The translations under genes were made by a program, and so were the position numbers. The notes under the pieces were generated by a model. That model did no database searches, was not told the origin of the DNA, and saw only the letters and a program-made list of their open reading frames with translations. From Rhizobium leguminosarum (GTDB lineage Bacteria; Pseudomonadota; Alphaproteobacteria; Rhizobiales; Rhizobiaceae): a stretch of 64,000 nucleotides of DNA. Positions 59,410 through 64,000 of this stretch are shown piece after piece. Numbering within the stretch: position 1 is the first letter of the stretch; each line of letters begins with the position of its first letter. Location: the NCBI RefSeq assembly GCF_001679785.1, contig NZ_CP016286.1:2914001-2978000 (forward strand). The letters run 5' to 3'.

Positions 59410-61122
59410 CTAGAACAGGAAATAGCGCTGCGCCATCGGCAGCACCGTCGCCGGCTCGCAAGTCAGCAGCTCACCGTTCGCCCTGACCTCGTAGGTCTCC
59501 GGATCGACCTCGATCTCGGGTGTCAGGTCGTTGTGGATCATCGATGCCTTGGAGATGCCGCCGCGCGTGTTTTTCACCGCGACCAGCTCCTTGGCGACGC
59601 CCAGCCGGCCCTTCAGGCCGGCATCGAGCGAGGCCTGGCTGACGAAGGTGACGGAGGAATTGGTGAGGCTCTTGCCATAGGAGGCAAACATCGGCCGGTA
59701 GTGTACCGGCTGCGGCGTCGGGATCGAGGCGTTCGGATCGCCCATCGGGGCGGCCGCAATCGAGCCACCGAGCAGCACCATATCGGGCTTCACCCCGAAG
59801 AAGGCCGGGTTCCAAAGCACGAGGTCGGCACGTTTGCCGACTTCGACCGAGCCGATCTCACGGCTGAGACCATGGGCGATCGCCGGGTTGATCGTATATT
59901 TGGCGATATAGCGGCGGACGCGGAAATTGTCGTTGTCGCCCTTTTCCTCCTTCAGCCGGCCGCGCTGACGCTTCATCTTGTCGGCCGTCTGCCAGGTGCG
60001 GATCGCCACCTCGCCGACGCGGCCCATGGCCTGGCTGTCGGACGAGATGATCGAGAAGGCGCCGATATCGTGCAGGATGTCTTCGGCGGCGATTGTCTCC
60101 TTGCGGATCCGGCTTTCGGCAAAGGCGATATCTTCGGGGATCGACGGCGACAGATGATGGCAGACCATCAGCATGTCGAGATGCTCGGCAATGGTATTGA
60201 CCGTATAGGGACGCGTCGGATTGGTCGACGACGGAATGACATTCGGCTGGCCGCAGATCTTGATGATATCAGGCGCATGCCCGCCGCCCGCCCCTTCCGT
60301 GTGGAAGGCATGGATGGTGCGGCCCTTGATGGCGCCAATCGTATCCTCGACGAAGCCGCTTTCGTTCAGCGTATCGGTGTGGATCATCACCTGCACGTCG
60401 TATTCGTCGGCAACCGACAGGCAGCAGTCGATGGCGCCTGGCGTCGTGCCCCAATCCTCGTGCAGCTTCAGCGAGGTGGCGCCGGCCAGCACCATTTCGG
60501 TCAGCGCCCCCGGCAGCGAGGCATTGCCCTTGCCGGCAAAGGCGAGGTTCATCGGAAAGGCGTCGGCCGCTTCGATCATGCGCGCCAGATGCCAGGGACC
60601 GGGTGTGCAGGTGGTGGCGAGCGTGCCGTGCGCCGGTCCTGTGCCGCCGCCGAGCATGCAGGTCATGCCGCTCATCAGCGCTTCCTCGATCTGCTGCGGC
60701 GCAATGAAATGGATATGGCTGTCCATACCGCCAGCGGTGACGATCTTGCCTTCGGCGGCGATCGCCTCCGTGCCCGGGCCGACGATGATGTTGACACCCG
60801 GTTGCATGTCGGGATTACCGGCCTTACCGATCGCGACGATACGTCCGTCCTTGAGGCCGATATCGGCCTTGTAGATGCCAGAATGATCAACGATCACCGC
60901 ATTGGTGATAACAGTATCGACCGCGCCATCCGCCCGCGTCACCTGGCTCTGGCCCATACCGTCACGGATCACCTTGCCGCCACCGAACTTCACCTCCTCG
61001 CCATAGATGGTGAAATCCTTCTCGATCTCGATGAAGAGCTCCGTATCGGCAAGGCGCACCTTGTCGCCGGTGGTCGGTCCGAACATGCCGGCATAGGCGG
61101 CGCGCGAGATCTTGTAGGGCAT
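59410..61122 (-). CDS. ureC: urease alpha (catalytic) subunit
   Basis: 570 residues, full length. Nickel site: HIHFIAPQQ region, carbamylated K219 ([11 protein letters not shown]), [31 protein letters not shown] and the mobile flap with [13 protein letters not shown] (Cys and catalytic His). It hydrolyses urea to ammonia and carbamate with UreA and UreB. Three bases separate it from the upstream accessory gene, so they are co-transcribed. Confidence 0.97.
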   Translation of the reverse strand: MPYKISRAAYAGMFGPTTGDKVRLADTELFIEIEKDFTIYGEEVKFGGGKVIRDGMGQSQVTRADGAVDTVITNAVIVDHSGIYKADIGLKDGRIVAIGKAGNPDMQPGVNIIVGPGTEAIAAEGKIVTAGGMDSHIHFIAPQQIEEALMSGMTCMLGGGTGPAHGTLATTCTPGPWHLARMIEAADAFPMNLAFAGKGNASLPGALTEMVLAGATSLKLHEDWGTTPGAIDCCLSVADEYDVQVMIHTDTLNESGFVEDTIGAIKGRTIHAFHTEGAGGGHAPDIIKICGQPNVIPSSTNPTRPYTVNTIAEHLDMLMVCHHLSPSIPEDIAFAESRIRKETIAAEDILHDIGAFSIISSDSQAMGRVGEVAIRTWQTADKMKRQRGRLKEEKGDNDNFRVRRYIAKYTINPAIAHGLSREIGSVEVGKRADLVLWNPAFFGVKPDMVLLGGSIAAAPMGDPNASIPTPQPVHYRPMFASYGKSLTNSSVTFVSQASLDAGLKGRLGVAKELVAVKNTRGGISKASMIHNDLTPEIEVDPETYEVRANGELLTCEPATVLPMAQRYFLF

Positions 61123-61125
61123 CTA

Positions 61126-61764
61126 TCAGGCTCCTTGGGAGGAAGAGACGAGTGTTTCCCCGCCGAGCCGCTTGAGGCGGCCAGCGGCAATATAGCTATC
61201 GACAAGCTGTCGTTCGGCCGAAAACGGGTGCCATTCCCAGCCGACGTGGCCAAAGCCGGCAAGTGTCGCCTCGGCCTCGGCATATGTGTTCAGCACCTCG
61301 GCAATGACGATCATCCCGCTGCTCGGCACGACATAGGGCGCTGGAGAAACCGCCGAAAGCGACGCATCCACGGCCTCGTGAACCGATTTGCTGATGATGA
61401 CGTGCGTTTTGCCGGTGTCTGCGCAGAAGGCGCTGAACTCAGCGGTATAGTCGTCGCAGAAATCATCAAGTTCCGGATGCGAGACGGCAAGCGGCGCCCG
61501 CATCGCGGCGAATTTTTCCGGGTCGCGCACGCTCCAGATTTCGCCGGCCGACACCACGCCCGGATGGGCGCGCCACTCACGCGAACCAAGCATCGCCTTT
61601 GCCGGCCTGCCGGTGTTGCAGACCGCAACGGCATCCGTGCGGCTGCCGCCGGCCCCATAGGAGCGGCAATCATTGAAACGGATGACGAAATCGGCGGCAT
61701 CGATGATGCCTGCTATCCCTTCTCCCACTTCGCCATTGCCGACGATCATGATCTTCCTGATCAC
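61126..61764 (-). CDS. urease-operon protein resembling a GT29-type glycosyltransferase
   Basis: 212 residues of unknown role, located between lprI-like and ureC genes with 1-3 bp gaps. N-terminal IMIVGNGEVGEGIAGIIDAADFVIRFNDCRSYGAGGSRTDAVAVCNTG: the VGNG...VIRFN pattern is that of sialyltransferase-like (GT29-fold) domains. The second half has PSSGMIVIAEVLNTYAEAEATLAGFGHVGWEWHPFSAERQLVD, also reminiscent of that fold (SSGM...). Annotated relatives in rhizobia are called urease operon accessory proteins. There is no evidence that it helps urease assembly. Confidence 0.78.
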   Translation of the reverse strand: MIRKIMIVGNGEVGEGIAGIIDAADFVIRFNDCRSYGAGGSRTDAVAVCNTGRPAKAMLGSREWRAHPGVVSAGEIWSVRDPEKFAAMRAPLAVSHPELDDFCDDYTAEFSAFCADTGKTHVIISKSVHEAVDASLSAVSPAPYVVPSSGMIVIAEVLNTYAEAEATLAGFGHVGWEWHPFSAERQLVDSYIAAGRLKRLGGETLVSSSQGA

Positions 61765-61765
61765 C

Positions 61766-62173
61766 CTAGTTGCTCATCGTATCTTCGAGCTCTTTCAGCT
61801 CTTTCGTGCGTTTGTCCGTGATGTTGGCGAGACATCCCGCGACCAGCATCGGCTCCATCGTGCCGCCACGGGCCTGAAAGCCGAAGGCGTCGCATTCGGC
61901 ATCGCGATAATCGATCCAGGCGCGCTGCGCCTTGACCAGCGCCTGCTCCGCGCCCTTCATGTCGCCATCCAGATCCTTGTCGATCGCTGCCAGGACGGCG
62001 CGGGTCTTCTTGTATTGCGCATTCAAAGCCTTGTCGGCGGCCTCATGACGCGCCGCCTCGCAAGACGTCATGTCCGATTGTGTCTTGGGACTGTTGCAAT
62101 CGATACCCTCAGCAGAGGGAGCACCTGTCGTCAGCAGCATCGCCGCCCCGACGAGGCAGATATTCAAGCGCAT
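61766..62173 (-). CDS. LprI/DUF1311 periplasmic protein
   Basis: 135 residues with a signal peptide (about 1-22) and a DUF1311 domain: DCNSPKTQSDMTSCEAARHEAADKALNAQYKKTRAVL ... LVKAQRAWIDYRDAECDAFG ... CLANITDKRTKELKEL, with the four conserved cysteines. Family members include the lysozyme inhibitor LprI of Mycobacterium. It sits within the urease cluster between ureB and the GT29-like gene, 22 bp after ureB; its relation to urease is unclear. Confidence 0.83.
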   Translation of the reverse strand: MRLNICLVGAAMLLTTGAPSAEGIDCNSPKTQSDMTSCEAARHEAADKALNAQYKKTRAVLAAIDKDLDGDMKGAEQALVKAQRAWIDYRDAECDAFGFQARGGTMEPMLVAGCLANITDKRTKELKELEDTMSN

Positions 62174-62195
62174 GCATTCCTCCAGCCCATTGTTC

Positions 62196-62501
62196 TTAAA
62201 GCTTGCCCATCACCAGCTGGCGGAAGCCGTAAACCTCGCGCTTGCCGGAAAGCGGGATCAGCGTAACCGAGCGCGTCTGTCCCGGCTCGAAGCGCACGGC
62301 CGTTCCCGCCGGGATATCGAGCCGCTTGCCGTGTGCTACCGCGCGATCGAAGGAAAGCCCGGCATTGGTCTCGGCGAAATGATAGTGGCTGCCGACCTGC
62401 ACCGGCCGATCGCCAGTATTGGAAACCTCCAGCGTCACCGTCGGCGCGCCGGCATTCAGTTCGATGTCGCCGCTTGCGGCAATGATTTCGCCTGGAATCA
62501 T
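62196..62501 (-). CDS. ureB: urease beta subunit
   Basis: 101 residues: [86 protein letters not shown] is unmistakable UreB. Structural subunit of the urease core. Separated from ureA by a small DUF1272 gene. Confidence 0.96.
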   Translation of the reverse strand: MIPGEIIAASGDIELNAGAPTVTLEVSNTGDRPVQVGSHYHFAETNAGLSFDRAVAHGKRLDIPAGTAVRFEPGQTRSVTLIPLSGKREVYGFRQLVMGKL

Positions 62502-62511
62502 CTCGTCCTCC

Positions 62512-62763
62512 TTAAGCCGCCTTGGGCGCGCAGCCCTCGGCTTTCATCACACGCTTCGTCGACGCCGGATTTTTGGCAAGCATCGCCGCCGGCCGAATAG
62601 GCCTCTCGACGAGATTGCCGCCGCAGTTCGGGCAGACACCCTTCAGCACGCCGTCCACGCAATCGGCGCAGAAGGTGCATTCATAGGTGCAGATCCGTGC
62701 CTGAGTGCTATCCGGCGGCAGATCCTTGTCGCAGCATTCGCAATTGGGCCTGAGCTCGAGCAT
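62512..62763 (-). CDS. DUF1272 zinc-ribbon-like protein
   Basis: 83 residues from the ATG at 62763 ([19 protein letters not shown]), with GAGGAGATAGGT upstream. Four CxxC-type pairs ([22 protein letters not shown]) suggest one or two bound metal ions; a basic, flexible tail follows. It is wedged between ureA and ureB with gaps of about 10 bp on both sides, so co-expressed with urease. Function unknown; a metal-related role, even nickel handling, is possible but unproven. Confidence 0.85.
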   Translation of the reverse strand: MLELRPNCECCDKDLPPDSTQARICTYECTFCADCVDGVLKGVCPNCGGNLVERPIRPAAMLAKNPASTKRVMKAEGCAPKAA

Positions 62764-62773
62764 ACCTATCTCC

Positions 62774-63076
62774 TCACCGGATCGGCTCGTGCACGGTGAC
62801 GAGCTTGGTCCCATCCGGGAACGTCGCCTCCACCTGCACGTCGTGGATCATCTCGGCAATCCCCTCCATCACCTGGTCGCGGCCGATCACATGGGCGCCG
62901 GCTTCCATCAGCTCGGCAACCGGGCGGCCATCGCGGGCGCCTTCGACGACGAAGTCGCTGATCAGCGCGATCGCTTCGGGGTAATTCAGCTTGACGCCGC
63001 GCTCCAGCCGCCGCCGCGCCACCATCGCCGCCATCGAAATCAACAGCTTGTCTTTTTCTCTCGGAGTGAGGTTCAT
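62774..63076 (-). CDS. ureA: urease gamma subunit
   Basis: 100 residues: [64 protein letters not shown]...[20 protein letters not shown] is a full UreA. Structural subunit. 33 bp after ureD. Confidence 0.96.
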   Translation of the reverse strand: MNLTPREKDKLLISMAAMVARRRLERGVKLNYPEAIALISDFVVEGARDGRPVAELMEAGAHVIGRDQVMEGIAEMIHDVQVEATFPDGTKLVTVHEPIR

Positions 63077-63109
63077 CGCTTGTCCATCTGCTTGACCGAA
63101 TGCTTACGT

Positions 63110-63931
63110 TCATAGATTCCAGACTTTCGGCACAGGCGCACCATTGCGCAAGGCGGAAATGACCGGGATCAGGATTTTTCTGAGTGAGAAGCCGTCGGCT
63201 GCGGCAAGGCGAACGACGAGCTTGCCATTCCAAGCGCTCGCACCGCCCATCGATCCTTCGACGAGCGGCCGGACCTTGCCGAGATAGGCTTCCGAAAGCG
63301 GCCCGGCATAAAGCAACGTCGCAAAGGCCACCTGTCCGCCGAGCACAGCCTGCCGCGCCGCCAGTGCCGCCACACCTTCGGAAAGTCTGAGTTCCTCGGC
63401 ATGGATAAGTTGACCCGAGCGGCGGATGCGCCAGCGATCACGGAAGAGCCCTGATACCACCGCCTCACCCATCGCCTTGCGGCCGAGCAGCACGGCTTCG
63501 ACAGCCAGAAATTCGGCGCTCTCGTCAAGATCGACATCCAGCCGGCGGAAAAGTGCGGCCCGGTCGAAGAGGATCGTTTCCTGCGGCAGCCAGTCGACGC
63601 GGGCTTGGACTCCGACCTTAACGCTGGTTGCCACCTCGGCGATGCCGGCCGATGCCTTGTAGATCTTCTCGCAAGCTTGAGTGGTGACGTCGATGCGTGT
63701 GCCGGCGCCGGCATCCACGCTCCAATCCATCCGATCGCCGCCTGTCAAACCGCCAGCAGTATTGATGATGACGGCTTCCATGGAGGCATCGAAGGTATCG
63801 GGCAGGCGGATCTTCGCTGCCCCCTCCTGATAGAGTTCACGGATGCGCGTGCGGCCATCGAACAGCTTTGCCGCCAGATGCCCACGCCCTTCCGCTCTTT
63901 GCGGTCTCGTGCCTGCCGCCGCAATCGTCAT
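63110..63931 (-). CDS. ureD: urease accessory protein UreD
   Basis: 273 residues from the ATG at 63931 ([17 protein letters not shown]), which has AAAGGGACG upstream; an ATG at 63964 lacks a ribosome site. Typical segments: [41 protein letters not shown] and [26 protein letters not shown]-type region [18 protein letters not shown]. It holds apo-urease open for nickel insertion. First gene of the urease cluster as seen here. Confidence 0.94.
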   Translation of the reverse strand: MTIAAAGTRPQRAEGRGHLAAKLFDGRTRIRELYQEGAAKIRLPDTFDASMEAVIINTAGGLTGGDRMDWSVDAGAGTRIDVTTQACEKIYKASAGIAEVATSVKVGVQARVDWLPQETILFDRAALFRRLDVDLDESAEFLAVEAVLLGRKAMGEAVVSGLFRDRWRIRRSGQLIHAEELRLSEGVAALAARQAVLGGQVAFATLLYAGPLSEAYLGKVRPLVEGSMGGASAWNGKLVVRLAAADGFSLRKILIPVISALRNGAPVPKVWNL

Positions 63932-64000
63932 ATCGTCCCTTTCGGTCGCGCCCCTGATTTTCATTCAAGCGCACGGATAGCGGAAATCAAGCAATTCCTA

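Overview
The window is chromosomal DNA of a fast-growing rhizobium, most likely the Rhizobium leguminosarum / R. etli group. The basis is the high GC content, the gene repertoire (tonB next to hmuPSTUV, the NepR/PhyR/EcfG stress locus, a urease cluster with rhizobial extra genes, LpsL, ThuA/ThuB-like proteins), TGA-N9-TCA iron boxes, GGAAC-N16-CGTT stress promoters, and several families of short palindromic intergenic repeats. I saw no rRNA, tRNA, CRISPR array or prophage.

Layout. 1-6.7 kb: 3' part of ung, a phosphomannomutase and mannose-1-phosphate guanylyltransferase in one open frame, a membrane-anchored endonuclease/exonuclease/phosphatase protein and lpsL (surface polysaccharide precursors). 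6.7-7.6 kb: mostly non-coding, with a very small membrane ORF and a structured small-RNA candidate. 7.6-13.3 kb: a cecR-ybhGFSR type ABC efflux operon. 13.4-17.8 kb: a stress-promoter-driven glycine-zipper protein, thuB/thuA-like genes, an SMR pump with its TetR repressor, a truncated globin and a DUF423 protein. 18.1-26.3 kb: iron/heme region. An IS5-family element splits a heme-degrading monooxygenase gene, followed by tonB and divergent hmuPSTUV, with two RirA-type boxes. 26.3-30.7 kb: general stress response locus (DUF883 and holin-like genes, ecfG, nepR, phyR, sensor kinase), with a stress-promoter small-RNA candidate at its right edge. 30.8-49.4 kb: reductive pyrimidine catabolism (preT-preA, rutR, a ureidopropionase-type amidohydrolase, hydA, a ThiXYZ-like ABC importer). 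It is interrupted by ftrA, a rhodanese, a quinone oxidoreductase with a LysR regulator, and a heme oxygenase-bacteriophytochrome pair. 49.9-55.3 kb: an RND efflux pair and a Crp/Fnr regulator under an FNR-type box. 55.3-63.9 kb: the urease cluster ureD-A-B-C-E-F-G with five or more interspersed non-urease genes.

How the genes work together. Pyrimidine rings taken up by the importer can be reduced by PreT/PreA, opened by HydA and decarbamoylated by the M20 enzyme. RutR-like boxes lie upstream of both halves of the pathway. Urease handles urea nitrogen. Heme is moved by TonB and HmuTUV, and the cytoplasmic HmuS remains intact although the IsdG-like monooxygenase is broken. At least five EcfG-type promoters tie the stress locus to neighbouring genes, including a candidate small RNA with a C-rich loop, which I consider the most interesting undescribed element here.
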